NCBI RefSeq assembly: GCF_016820535.1
Contig: NZ_JADHDY010000002.1
Span: forward strand, 124,001-188,000
Reading direction: 5' to 3'
DNA: 64,000 bases
DNA from: Sporosarcina beigongshangi
GTDB taxonomy: Bacteria > Actinomycetota > Actinomycetes > Actinomycetales > Micrococcaceae
Both the position numbers and the translations under genes were made by a program. The notes below the pieces were generated by a model. That model had not been told where the DNA came from. It saw nothing but the letters and a program-made list of their open reading frames with translations, and did not search any database. Positions 24,971-33,755 of the stretch are shown one piece after another. Position 1 is the first letter of the stretch; every line of letters starts with the position of its first letter.

Positions 24971-26731
24971 ATGACACAGACAGCTCTAGCCGGAGCGGGC
25001 GCCGCCGGCACGGAAACCGACGCCCCTGCCAAGCCGGTCCGCACCGCCCGCCCCCGCCCCGCAGCCAAGCCGCACGGGCAGTGGAAGGTTGACGGCAAGG
25101 CGCCGCTGAACCCTGTGGAGGCGTGGAAGCAGGAGGACGACGGGCTTTCCGTGCGCCATCGCATCGAGACCATTTACTCCAAGCAGGGCTTCGATTCCAT
25201 CAGTGACGACGACCTGCACGGCCGCTTCCGTTGGTGGGGGCTGTACACGCAGCGCAAGCAGGGGATCGACGGCGGCAAGACGGCTTCCCTGGAACCTCAC
25301 GAGCTTGAGGACAGCTACCTCATGATGCGCGTGAGGACCGACGGTGGCAAGCTCACCACCGAGCAGCTGCGCGTCATCGGCCAGATTTCCGTGGACTTTG
25401 CCCGCAACACGGCAGATTTGACCAACCGCCAGAACATTCAGTTCCACTGGATTGAGGTGGAAGACGTCCCGGAGATCTGGCGCCGGCTTGAAGCTGTTGG
25501 CCTGCAAACCACTGAGGCCTGCGGCGACGTTCCCCGCGGCATGCTTGGTTCCCCCGTGGCCGGCATTGCCAAGGCGGAGATCATCGACCCCACGGATTTC
25601 CTGCAGGAAATCCGCGACCGCTTCATCGGCAACCCGCAGTTCTCCAACTTGCCGCGCAAATACAAGACCTCCATCACCGGCTACCCGGACCACGACACCA
25701 TCCACGAGATCAACGACATCTCCTTCGTTGGCGTGCGCCACCCGGAACTCGGCCCCGGCTACGACCTGTGGGTGGGCGGCGGGCTCTCCACCGCGCCCCG
25801 GCTGGCGCAGCGCGTCGGAGTGTTCGTGCCGCCGGAGGACGGTCCGGCCGTCTGGGAGGGCGTCACCAGCATCTTCCGCGACTACGGCTACCGGCGCATG
25901 CGCAACAAGGCCCGGTTCAAGTTCCTCGTGGAGGACTGGGGTGCGGAAAAGTTCCGCCAGGTCCTCGAGGATGAATACCTCGGCCGCAAGCTGCCCGACG
26001 GCATCGCCCCGTCGAAGGCCACCGTCAACGGCGACCACGTCGGTGTCCACGAGCAGAAGGACGGCTTGTTCTTCATCGGCGCAGCTCCGTGCGTGGGGCG
26101 CTTCTCCGGTACGGGAATGCTGGCTCTGGCGGACCTGCTGGAATCCCACGGCGCCCACCGGCTGCGCACCACCCCGCTGCAGAAGATCATCGCGCTGGAC
26201 ATTCCCAAGGACCATGTTGAAGCAGTGATTGCCGGACTGGATGAGATTGGGCTGTCCGCCCGGCCCTCCGTCTTCCGCCGCAACACCATGGCATGCACCG
26301 GTGTGGAATTTTGCAAGCTGGCCATTGTGAACACGAAGGACACGGCCATCAACATCATTTCCGAACTCGAAGAACGCCTGGCTGATCTGGTCGACGCCGG
26401 GGAACTGAATGAGCCACTCACCCTGTACCTCAACGGCTGCCCCAACTCCTGCGCCCGCATCCAGACGGCTGACATTGGGCTGAAGGGAATTATTGTCCCC
26501 ACGGCCGACGGCGGCACAACAGGAGGTTTTCAGGTTCACCTGGGCGGTGGCTTGTCATCGCACAACCGTGAGGAGGCCGGCCTGGGTCGCACCGTTCGCG
26601 GTTTGAAGGTGGCCATCCCCGATCTGCCCGACTACGTGGAGCGCGTCATCCGCAGCTACGTCAGCAACAAGCTGGCGGAAGAGACCTTTGCCGAGTTCGC
26701 CCACCGCGTGGATGAGGAGCTGCTGAAATGA
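24971..26731 (+). CDS. nirA: ferredoxin-dependent sulfite reductase (NirA/Sir family)
   Basis: A 586-residue siroheme/4Fe-4S enzyme. The cluster ligands are C442 and C448 in CTGVEFC and C490 and C494 in GCPNSC. Siroheme-binding landmarks are LTNRQNIQFHWI near residue 156, TTEACGDVPRG near 178 and KYKTSITG near 232. It reduces sulfite to sulfide with six ferredoxin electrons. Nitrite reductases share the fold, but the downstream cysH-cysD-cysN make sulfite the likely substrate, as for mycobacterial NirA. The Pro/Ala/Lys-rich first 35 residues are unconserved in character. It overlaps cysH by 4 bases. Confidence 0.93.
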   Translation: MTQTALAGAGAAGTETDAPAKPVRTARPRPAAKPHGQWKVDGKAPLNPVEAWKQEDDGLSVRHRIETIYSKQGFDSISDDDLHGRFRWWGLYTQRKQGIDGGKTASLEPHELEDSYLMMRVRTDGGKLTTEQLRVIGQISVDFARNTADLTNRQNIQFHWIEVEDVPEIWRRLEAVGLQTTEACGDVPRGMLGSPVAGIAKAEIIDPTDFLQEIRDRFIGNPQFSNLPRKYKTSITGYPDHDTIHEINDISFVGVRHPELGPGYDLWVGGGLSTAPRLAQRVGVFVPPEDGPAVWEGVTSIFRDYGYRRMRNKARFKFLVEDWGAEKFRQVLEDEYLGRKLPDGIAPSKATVNGDHVGVHEQKDGLFFIGAAPCVGRFSGTGMLALADLLESHGAHRLRTTPLQKIIALDIPKDHVEAVIAGLDEIGLSARPSVFRRNTMACTGVEFCKLAIVNTKDTAINIISELEERLADLVDAGELNEPLTLYLNGCPNSCARIQTADIGLKGIIVPTADGGTTGGFQVHLGGGLSSHNREEAGLGRTVRGLKVAIPDLPDYVERVIRSYVSNKLAEETFAEFAHRVDEELLK

Positions 26732-27471
26732 CCGAAGCACAAGCCGCCGCCGCGTCCGATGCAGCCACGGGCCTGCGTTCGCACGACGAGCTGAAGGCCC
26801 TGGCCGAGGCAGGCGCAGCGGAACTGGACTGGAACGCGTCTGCCAAGGACGTCATCGCCTGGGTGGCGAAAAACTTCGCAACCGGTGCGGCCGCCGTCGC
26901 CTGTTCCATGGCCGATGCCGTCCTGCCGGCCCTGGTCGCCGACCAGCTCCCGGGCGTCGACGTGCTGTTCCTGGACACCGGCTACCACTTCCCGGAAACC
27001 TACGCGACGCGGAACGAGGTGGCCGACAACCTGCGGGTCAACATTGTGGACGTGCTGCCGGCGAACACCGTCGCGGAGCAGGATTCGCTGCTGGGCAAGG
27101 ATCTCTTTGCCCGCGACCCTGGCCAGTGCTGCGCGCTGCGGAAGGTGGAACCGCTGCACCGCTCGCTGCAGGGCTACGAGCTGTGGTTCACCGGCGTGCG
27201 CCGCGACGAGGCCCCCACCCGCACCAACACCCCGCTGGTGGTGTGGGACGAGAAGAACGGCCTGGTCAAGGTCAACCCGGTGGCGGACTGGAGCTATGAG
27301 GATCTCATCAGCTACTCGGAAGACAACCTCCTGCCCGTGAACCCATTGCTCAGCCAGGGCTACCCGTCCATTGGCTGCGCACCCTGCACCAAGAAAGTGG
27401 CCCCCGGTGCCGACCCCAGGTCCGGTCGCTGGGCCGGAACCTCCAAGACAGAATGCGGACTACACGTATGA
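26728..27471 (+). CDS. cysH: adenylyl-sulfate (APS) reductase
   Basis: A 247-residue assimilatory reductase that turns APS into sulfite and AMP using thioredoxin. C134-C135 (QCCALRK) and C217/C220 (GCAPCTK) give the CC...CxxC set that binds a 4Fe-4S cluster. That set marks APS-specific rather than PAPS-specific enzymes. The catalytic cysteine lies in the C-terminal TECGLHV. ACSMADAV near 55 and FLDTGYHFPET near 84 form the nucleotide-binding half. No cysC (APS kinase) is nearby, consistent with direct APS use. Start and stop overlap nirA and cysD by 4 bases each. Confidence 0.95.
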   Translation: MTEAQAAAASDAATGLRSHDELKALAEAGAAELDWNASAKDVIAWVAKNFATGAAAVACSMADAVLPALVADQLPGVDVLFLDTGYHFPETYATRNEVADNLRVNIVDVLPANTVAEQDSLLGKDLFARDPGQCCALRKVEPLHRSLQGYELWFTGVRRDEAPTRTNTPLVVWDEKNGLVKVNPVADWSYEDLISYSEDNLLPVNPLLSQGYPSIGCAPCTKKVAPGADPRSGRWAGTSKTECGLHV

Positions 27472-28412
27472 GCACCCAATTGACAGACACCCCGGTTGCG
27501 GCGGTTGACGCCCCGCTCGAGACCCTGAACTCCCTGGATCTGCTCGAATCCGAGGCCATCCACATCATCCGTGAAGTGGTTGCCGAGTTTGAGCGCCCCG
27601 CGCTGCTGTTCTCCGGCGGCAAGGACTCCGTGGTCATGCTGCACCTGGCCACCAAGGCTTTCTGGCCGGGCAAGGTTCCGTTCCCCGTGCTGCACGTGGA
27701 CACCGGCCACAACTTCCCGGAGGTCATTGACTTCCGCGACCGCACTGTGGAGCGACTTGGACTGCGCCTGGAGGTGGGCTCCGTGCAGGAATTCATCGAC
27801 TCCGGCGAATTGTCCGAGCGTGCCGACGGCACCCGCAACCCGCTGCAGACGGTGCCGCTGCTGGACGCCATTGCCAAGAACAAGTTCGACGCCGTGTTTG
27901 GCGGCGGCCGCCGTGATGAGGACAAGGCCCGCGCCAAGGAGCGCATCCTTTCCCTGCGCGATGAGTTCGGCCAGTGGGACCCGCGCAACCAGCGCCCCGA
28001 GCTGTGGAACCTCTACAACGGCCGGTACACGGTGGGACAGCATGTTCGTGCGTTCCCCATCAGCAACTGGACCGAGCTGGACATCTGGCGCTACATCGCC
28101 CGCGAAAACATCGAGTTGCCGGGCCTGTACTACGCCCACGACCGTGAGGTCTACGAGCGTGACGGCATGTGGCGTGCCGTGGGCCCGGTCTCCGAGCCGC
28201 GCCCCGATGAGGAAGTCGTCATCAAGCAGGTCCGCTACCGCACGGTGGGGGACATGTCCTGCACCGGTGCCGTGGCCTCCGACGCCACCACCGTCCACGA
28301 CGTGGTGCGCGAAGTTGCCGCCTCAACCCTGACAGAACGTGGCGCCACCCGGGCCGATGACCGCATCTCCGAGGCCGCCATGGAAGACCGCAAGAAGGAC
28401 GGCTACTTCTAA
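27468..28412 (+). CDS. cysD: sulfate adenylyltransferase small subunit
   Basis: A 314-residue N-type ATP pyrophosphatase that makes APS from ATP and sulfate together with CysN. LFSGGKDSVVMLHLA near residue 44 is the PP-loop. HVDTGHNFPEVIDFRD near 75, FGGGRRDEDKARAKER near 144 and DIWRYIARENIELP near 205 are typical CysD stretches. The start is ATG 27468, in the cysH stop (ATGA); an in-frame ATG five codons upstream has no better signal. It overlaps cysN by one base. Confidence 0.95.
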   Translation: MSTQLTDTPVAAVDAPLETLNSLDLLESEAIHIIREVVAEFERPALLFSGGKDSVVMLHLATKAFWPGKVPFPVLHVDTGHNFPEVIDFRDRTVERLGLRLEVGSVQEFIDSGELSERADGTRNPLQTVPLLDAIAKNKFDAVFGGGRRDEDKARAKERILSLRDEFGQWDPRNQRPELWNLYNGRYTVGQHVRAFPISNWTELDIWRYIARENIELPGLYYAHDREVYERDGMWRAVGPVSEPRPDEEVVIKQVRYRTVGDMSCTGAVASDATTVHDVVREVAASTLTERGATRADDRISEAAMEDRKKDGYF

Positions 28413-29803
28413 TGAGCACCATCACCGAAACCCTGCCCGAGCAGGCCGCGCTGGAGCAGTCCACCCTGTTCCGCTTCGCCACCGCCGGCTCCGTCGACGA
28501 CGGCAAGTCCACCCTGGTGGGCCGCCTGCTCCACGACTCCAAGGCGATCCTCGCCGACACCCTCGACGCCGTCACCCGCACCTCCGTGGACCGCGGCTTC
28601 GGCGGCGAGAACGGCAGCACCCAGAAGATCGACCTGGCGCTGCTCACCGACGGCCTGCGCGCCGAGCGCGAGCAGGGCATCACGATCGACGTCGCCTACC
28701 GCTACTTCGCCACCGACCGCCGCAGCTTCATCCTCGCCGACTGCCCCGGGCACATCCAGTACACCAAGAACACGGTGACGGGCGCGTCCACCGCGGATGC
28801 CGTCGTCGTGCTCATCGACGCCCGCAAGGGCGTGCTGGAGCAGACCCGCCGGCACCTGTCCGTGCTGCGCCTGCTGCGCGTGCCCAACGTGATCGTCGCC
28901 GTCAACAAGATCGACCTCACGGGGTTCAGTGAGGACGTCTTCCGCGCCATCGAAGCCGACGTCCAGGCCGTGGCCTCGGGCATCGGGTTGACCGACATCG
29001 TCGTCATCCCGGTCTCCGCGCTGGAGGGCGACAACGTCGTGGAGCGCTCTGCCTACACCCCCTGGTACACGGGCGCCAGTCTGCTGGACCTGCTCGAAAC
29101 GCTGCCCACCACCGACGAACTCGAGCGCGGCCTGGAGCCGTTCCGCTTCCCGGTGCAGCTGGTCATCCGGCCGCAGGGTGCGCTGGCGCCTGAGCTGGCC
29201 TTGGCGGACGACGCCGGAGCCTCCTTCCGCGATTACCGCGCCTACGCGGGACAGCTCGCCTCGGGCGACGTCTCGGTGGGGGATTCCATTACGGTGCTCC
29301 CCTCCGGCCGCACGGCTACAGTTGTGGGCATCGACTTTGCCGGCCGCACGCTGGAGAAGGCGGTGGCGCCGCAGTCGGTGGCGCTGCGCCTGAGCGAGGA
29401 GATCGACATTGCCCGCGGCGACGTCATTGCCGCCACCGGCACCTTCGGCGAGGCGCGCCAGGACCTGTACGCCGAACTGTGCTGGCTCTCGGACAAGCCG
29501 CTGCGCGAGGGCGCCAAGGTCCTCATCAAGCACGGCAGCAAGACCGTGCAGGGCCTGGTCCGTGCCGTCACGGGCAAGCTTGAACTTGAATCGTTCGCCT
29601 ACGGTCAGGCCTCCGGGCTGGGGCTGAACGACATCGGCACGGCGCAGATCCGGTTGGCGTCGGCCCTGCCTATCGAGGCGTATGCGCGGCACCGCCGCAC
29701 GGGCGCCTTCCTGGTGATCGACCCGCAGGACGGCAACACCCTTGCCGCCGGCATGGTCCGCGACCACCCGGGCGACCACGAGGACGAGCGTTACGCCATC
29801 TGA
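28412..29803 (+). CDS. cysN: sulfate adenylyltransferase GTPase subunit
   Basis: A 463-residue EF-Tu-like GTPase that drives APS synthesis by CysD. G1 GSVDDGKST near residue 27, G2-region REQGITIDVAYRYF near 88, G3 DCPGHIQYT near 110 and G4 NKID near 167 are intact. Beta-barrel domains 2 and 3 follow. It ends at about residue 460 with no APS kinase (CysC) domain, so this is a stand-alone CysN rather than the CysNC fusion of mycobacteria. That agrees with an APS-reductase pathway. Last gene of the operon. Confidence 0.95.
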   Translation: MSTITETLPEQAALEQSTLFRFATAGSVDDGKSTLVGRLLHDSKAILADTLDAVTRTSVDRGFGGENGSTQKIDLALLTDGLRAEREQGITIDVAYRYFATDRRSFILADCPGHIQYTKNTVTGASTADAVVVLIDARKGVLEQTRRHLSVLRLLRVPNVIVAVNKIDLTGFSEDVFRAIEADVQAVASGIGLTDIVVIPVSALEGDNVVERSAYTPWYTGASLLDLLETLPTTDELERGLEPFRFPVQLVIRPQGALAPELALADDAGASFRDYRAYAGQLASGDVSVGDSITVLPSGRTATVVGIDFAGRTLEKAVAPQSVALRLSEEIDIARGDVIAATGTFGEARQDLYAELCWLSDKPLREGAKVLIKHGSKTVQGLVRAVTGKLELESFAYGQASGLGLNDIGTAQIRLASALPIEAYARHRRTGAFLVIDPQDGNTLAAGMVRDHPGDHEDERYAI

Positions 29804-29992
29804 CGCCTCATCCTCCGCAACGTTGGAAAATGATCCCGATCCCGCCAAGTGATCCCGAAATTTCTGGATCATGAGGAGGGGTCGGGTTCATTTTTGTGCG
29901 GTGTCGGGCATTGACGTACCCGCCGCGCTTCGCAACGATGGAAGGTGCCGGGAAATCCCGGCGCCTTCGCTGCCCGAGCCAGGGAGAACACC

Positions 29993-30448
29993 ATGTCCAC
30001 GCAGGTATTCATTAGTCTTCCCACGAACGACCTTGACCGCTCCAAGGCCTTCTACGAGTCAGTGGGATGGGCGGTCCAGCAGAATTTCACCGACGAGAAT
30101 GCGGCCTGCATCCAGATTGACGAGAACTTCTTCGTCATGGTGCTGAAGAAGGAATACTTTGCCACGTTCACGGACAAGCCCATTGTGGATCCGGGCACTT
30201 CGATCCAGGTCCAGACGGCGCTCAGCCGGGACAGCCGCGAGGCCGTCGACGCGCTGATGGAGAAGGCCCTGGCCGCCGGCGGCACCGAGCCACGCCCGGC
30301 ACAGGAACTTGGTTTCATGTACTCCCGCGACTTCGAAGACCCGGACGGCAACCTGTTCGGCGCCATCTGGATGGACCCCCAGGCCGCCGCCGAGGGCCCC
30401 GAGGCGTTCATGGCCGAGCACCAGGAAGACAACCTCGGCCACTCCTGA
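29993..30448 (+). CDS. VOC (glyoxalase/bleomycin-resistance) family protein
   Basis: A 151-residue protein of the vicinal-oxygen-chelate fold. Two beta-alpha-beta-beta-beta units are readable: VFISLPTNDLDRSKAFYESV at the N-terminus and a second half ending FMYSRDFEDPDGNLFGAIWM. It resembles the short VOC proteins annotated as glyoxalase or extradiol-dioxygenase-like. Substrate unknown. ATG 29993 follows AGGGAG. It stands alone, 190 bases after cysN; TGATCC...GGATCA (29850-29871) and GCCGGGAAATCCCGGCGCC form small dyads in that gap. Confidence 0.82.
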   Translation: MSTQVFISLPTNDLDRSKAFYESVGWAVQQNFTDENAACIQIDENFFVMVLKKEYFATFTDKPIVDPGTSIQVQTALSRDSREAVDALMEKALAAGGTEPRPAQELGFMYSRDFEDPDGNLFGAIWMDPQAAAEGPEAFMAEHQEDNLGHS

Positions 30449-30664
30449 GCGTGCCGGCACGTTCATCGCGGCGCTGCTCGGCCAATTCAAGCAAATCGAA
30501 TACGGTCCGGTCGTCTACCGACGGCCCAGCGCCAAATAGCCAGAGTGCTGACATTCGCCCACTGTCCCTCAGCATCCGTCCCGCACGGTGGTTCTGCAAT
30601 CCATCCAGCCCTGGACCGCGATAAAGGAAGACTGCCGGCCACCGCCCGAGCGTCGCAGGCAAAC

Positions 30665-31282
30665 TCAAAAAAGCAGCACGTCGGTGTACGCAGCCGTGCG
30701 GGGCACCACCGGCCACGAGTTGCCTATGTGGTCCACGAGCCGTCCCTGGTCGGCGGTGCATTCATCCAGGTGGAACTCGTGCTCCTCCATGTCGCCGTAA
30801 CTCGGAGGAAACTGCTCGACGCCGAGATGTGCGGACCAGATGGCAATGAAGAAGTCGGTCTCGGTCAGTGTGGAGGCCAACGCCTGCGCAACTTCGGAAT
30901 CGTAGCTTTCAACGAGCACCGCGAGGTTGCCGCCCAACCCTGCATCAAGGTCGGCAGTCCCGCCTTGGTTGGCCAAAAGGTAGCCCAAGACGAACGGATG
31001 AATGAGCGTATCCGGAACCTCCACCCAATCCCAAGCATCGAGTGCATCTGAGCCGGCCGCAATATCCAGCGCCTCTGCCACCAACTTGGCGATGGCCAGA
31101 AAGCGCAAGGCGTCCTCGGCGCTCTCCAGTGAATCCACAGCCACAGGGCGACCATTCAGAAACGTGGTCCACAGGTAGTCCATCAACCCTGTGGCGCCGT
31201 CGTGCCCCAGCCATTCACGCAGCAATTTCGGTGACAGCTTCTCAACGTCAACTTCCACAGCGTCATTCAGCAATTCCAACAT
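30665..31282 (-). CDS. hypothetical acidic protein
   Basis: A 205-residue, very acidic soluble protein that I do not recognise. It is mostly helical in character (DALRFLAIAKLVAEALDIAA near residue 58) with no signal peptide or membrane segment. The C-terminal part contains FFIAIWSAHLGVEQFPPSY and a run of acidic residues. GGGAGG lies 7 bases before ATG 31282. Codon use matches its neighbours. It stands alone; the 216 bases between it and the VOC gene hold nothing I can identify. The composition recalls immunity-type or DUF4259-like proteins, but that is a guess. Confidence 0.65.
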   Translation of the reverse strand: MLELLNDAVEVDVEKLSPKLLREWLGHDGATGLMDYLWTTFLNGRPVAVDSLESAEDALRFLAIAKLVAEALDIAAGSDALDAWDWVEVPDTLIHPFVLGYLLANQGGTADLDAGLGGNLAVLVESYDSEVAQALASTLTETDFFIAIWSAHLGVEQFPPSYGDMEEHEFHLDECTADQGRLVDHIGNSWPVVPRTAAYTDVLLF

Positions 31283-31362
31283 TCACAGCCTCCCGATTCC
31301 CCGCCGGCGGCGGTTGTTTCAGTGTCGCAGGAGGGTCTGACATACTCGGCACGCGCCCAAGG

Positions 31363-31880
31363 TTACGACGGCGGCAGAATCCCCTTGGACTCCGCCCAGA
31401 TTTCCTCACGCGTGCCGCTGGGCGCCGCCTGAGCCGACGCCCAGTTCATGGTGCCGGAGACAATGCCCACTGGAAACAGCCGCCCGAGGAGTAGGCCTCC
31501 CGGTCCATGGTGGCGTACAGGCAGGTGGTGCGTTCATAGGGAAGCTCGACGCCGGCCACGCTCACCCCGTGCGCGTCGGCGCGAATCACCGTGGTGCCAT
31601 CCGCCGCCAGGAACAGCTCACCACGGCGTTCCGCCTTCCGCGCCCACAGGCCAAGGGCAAGCGGCACCAGCAGTAACGCGGCGGCCACCAGGCACACGCC
31701 CACGCCACTGGTCAGGCGGGGCGCCAGCACCAGCCCCGCAAACAAGACCACTGCAGCGAGTGCCCCGTAAAGAAGCACGAAGCTGCGGACCACGGAGCGG
31801 TGCGTCCTGCGGGCCAGGGCGACCCGGTCCGGAGTCGTGGCGAGGCACAGCCCAGCGGAGGCAGGAAGGGGGACGGTCAT
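31363..31880 (-). pseudogene. two-TM membrane protein with an apparent -1 frameshift near 31475-31485
   Basis: From ATG 31880 the frame encodes two membrane segments (residues about 27-50 and 55-75) and a soluble beta-rich part reaching MDREAYSSGG. There the frame runs into a stop at 31446. Shifting to the -1 frame at about 31480 gives a further 37 codons, VGIVSGTMNWASAQAAPSGT through EEIWAESKGILPPS, ending at TAA 31363. That frame has G or C in nearly every third position, as real genes here do. So either one base has been lost from the gene or the sequence has an error. TAGAAT lies 7 bases before the ATG. Function unknown. Confidence 0.65.
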
Positions 31881-31887
31881 TCGACGG

Positions 31888-31893
31888 ATTCTA
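31888..31893 (-). promoter_or_regulatory. -10 box (TAGAAT) of the frameshifted membrane-protein gene
   Basis: TAGAAT on the minus strand, 7 bases before ATG 31880, in the leaderless arrangement. It favours this ATG over the upstream in-frame starts. Confidence 0.4.
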
Positions 31894-31956
31894 CACATCG
31901 GGACGATTCGAACCCGGACACAGCGGCCGGCAGGCGCGGGAAAGGCCACCCTGTGC

Positions 31957-31979
31957 TACAGTTCTTATCAAGTTGATAA
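31957..31979 (+). promoter_or_regulatory. pnuC promoter -10 (TACAGT) overlapped by a candidate NrtR operator
   Basis: TACAGT at 31957-31962 predicts a start site near 31969. A perfect palindrome TTATCAA-G-TTGATAA (31965-31979) covers that site. The operon ends with an NrtR-type regulator, so this is the obvious operator for NAD-responsive repression. GAGGAGG just before ATG 32002 serves as ribosome site. Confidence 0.65.
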
Positions 31980-32001
31980 TAACCAATAAAGAGGAGGCGT
32001 C

Positions 32002-32652
32002 ATGAACGCCATCATCGACTGGCTCAACGCCACGGCATTCACCCTGCTGGACAACCCGGTGAGCTGGGTTGAGGTCATCGGCTTCGCCACCGGCGCCGCC
32101 TGCGTCTGGGGCGTGGCCCGGCAGAAGATCTGGAACTGGGGCGTGGGCATCCTAAACAACATCGCCTTCGTGATCCTGTTCCTCGGCGCCGGCCTCTACG
32201 GTGAAACGCTCCTGCAAATCATCTTCGCCGCCATCGCCGTCTACGGCTGGATCAAGTGGAGCCGCGGTGCCAGCGGAACAGCGGGCGCCAACGACCTCCC
32301 CATCCGCAACGCCAGCCGCACCGAGGCGCTCGGGGGAGTGGCCGCCGTCGTGCTGGGAACCGCGGCCATCGCCTGGCTGCTGCACGCCGGGACCGACTCG
32401 GTGGTCCCCATCCCCGACGCCTTCGTCCTCGCCGCCTCGCTCGTGGCCACCTACGCCCAGGCGAAGAAGATCTTCGCGCACTGGTACGTGTGGATTGTGA
32501 TCGACCTCGTCTCGGTCCCGCTCTACTTCAGCCGCGGCCTGGCCCTGACCGCCATCCTCTACATCGGCTTCCTGGCCCTGTGCATCTACGGCCTGGTTGG
32601 CTGGAACCGCCTCCGCACCGCCGCACCCGAACTCGCAACGGCAGGAGTCTGA
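32002..32652 (+). CDS. pnuC: nicotinamide riboside transporter PnuC
   Basis: A 216-residue membrane protein with about seven hydrophobic segments. WVEVIGFATGAACVWGVARQ near residue 22, WNWGVGILNNIAFVILF near 45 and YGWIKWSRG near 82 are the conserved PnuC stretches. The aromatic-rich NR-binding pocket (IFAHWYVWIVIDLVSVPLYF) lies near 155. It carries nicotinamide riboside by facilitated diffusion, trapped by phosphorylation. It heads an operon with a NadR-like enzyme and NrtR, so the pathway is complete within three genes. Confidence 0.93.
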   Translation: MNAIIDWLNATAFTLLDNPVSWVEVIGFATGAACVWGVARQKIWNWGVGILNNIAFVILFLGAGLYGETLLQIIFAAIAVYGWIKWSRGASGTAGANDLPIRNASRTEALGGVAAVVLGTAAIAWLLHAGTDSVVPIPDAFVLAASLVATYAQAKKIFAHWYVWIVIDLVSVPLYFSRGLALTAILYIGFLALCIYGLVGWNRLRTAAPELATAGV

Positions 32653-32654
32653 CC

Positions 32655-33755
32655 ATGGAAACCGCACTCGTCATCGGCAAGTTCTACCCGCCCCACGCCG
32701 GCCACCGGCACCTGATCGCCACAGCCGCCGCCCGTGCCGGCCACGTGTACGTGCTGGTGCAGGGGAGCCGCTTTGAATCGCTCACCGCCACCCAGCGTGC
32801 GGACTGGCTGAAAGAAGAGTTCGACGGCGGAAACGTCACCATAGTGCCGGTCCGCAACGACTGCCCCGTGGACTACGCCAGTGACGAGATTTGGGCCGCG
32901 CAGGTGGAGAACATGCGCTGGGCGCTCAAGGCCAAGGGTGTGGAGACGGTTGACGCAGTGTTCACGTCGGAGGGCTACGGCCAGCGGCTGGCGGAAGCGT
33001 TCGGCGCAGCCCACGTGGTGGTCGACCCGGACCGCAGCACCCACCGCATCAGCGGCACCGCCTGCCGGGAGGACCTGGCGGGAAACTGGGGCCAGTTGGT
33101 TCCGGCGGCACGGCGCGGGCTGGCGGTGCGGGTGATCGTGGTCGGCGCGGAATCGACCGGCACCACCACGCTCAGCGAAGCGTTGACCGAGCACTACCGC
33201 CGGCAGTTCCCCACCATGCACGACGTCCCCGAACACGGCCGCTTCTACACTTATGAACTGCTGGAGAAGCTGCAGCTTGAACAACCCGGGGCAACCGTGG
33301 AGGACCTGATCTGGACTGCTGCGGACTTCGGCATCATCGCCAGCCGGCAAACCGCAATGGAAAAGGCCGCCGCGGAAGCTGCGCCACTGGTCGTTGCAGA
33401 CACCGATGCCCTCGCCACCACCCTGTGGGAACGGTATTACCTGGGCGACGGCAGCTATGGGTCGTACGATGCCCTGACCCACCTGCCCCGCCGCGATGTG
33501 TACTTGCTGACGGACTTCAACGGGGTGGCCTTCGAGGACGACGGCTGGCGAGAAGGCGAGCACCGGCGCCCCGAGATGACCGAATGGTTCAAGGAGACGT
33601 TGACCGAAGAAGGCCATTCGTGGATCCTGGTGACGGGCAGCCATGAACGACGCATGGCCACCGCCACTGCTGTCATTGATGCCATGCTGGAACAGCAAAA
33701 CATTTTCACCGCCCCTGCCTGGGCCGGCCGCACAGTACTGGAAGGAGCGGCGTGA
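32655..33755 (+). CDS. NadR-like NMN adenylyltransferase / ribosylnicotinamide kinase
   Basis: A 366-residue two-domain protein. The N-terminal nucleotidyltransferase has GKFYPPHAGHRHLI near residue 7 (HxGH motif) and a VVVDPDRSTHRISGTACRE segment near 115 matching the ISGT motif. The C-terminal kinase-like domain begins VIVVGAESTGTTTLSEAL near 158. Its P-loop has Thr where the usual Walker A Lys stands (GAESTGTTT rather than GxxxxGK). FNGVAFEDDGWREGE near 294 is typical of NadR kinases. Expected role: phosphorylate imported nicotinamide riboside and adenylylate NMN to NAD. The kinase half may use a variant site. It starts 2 bases after pnuC. Confidence 0.88.
   Translation: METALVIGKFYPPHAGHRHLIATAAARAGHVYVLVQGSRFESLTATQRADWLKEEFDGGNVTIVPVRNDCPVDYASDEIWAAQVENMRWALKAKGVETVDAVFTSEGYGQRLAEAFGAAHVVVDPDRSTHRISGTACREDLAGNWGQLVPAARRGLAVRVIVVGAESTGTTTLSEALTEHYRRQFPTMHDVPEHGRFYTYELLEKLQLEQPGATVEDLIWTAADFGIIASRQTAMEKAAAEAAPLVVADTDALATTLWERYYLGDGSYGSYDALTHLPRRDVYLLTDFNGVAFEDDGWREGEHRRPEMTEWFKETLTEEGHSWILVTGSHERRMATATAVIDAMLEQQNIFTAPAWAGRTVLEGAA

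Noticed and set aside
29831-29871. TGATCC repeats and dyad upstream of the VOC gene as an insertion-sequence end
   Set aside because: Short dyads only; no transposase, target duplication or matching second end was found.
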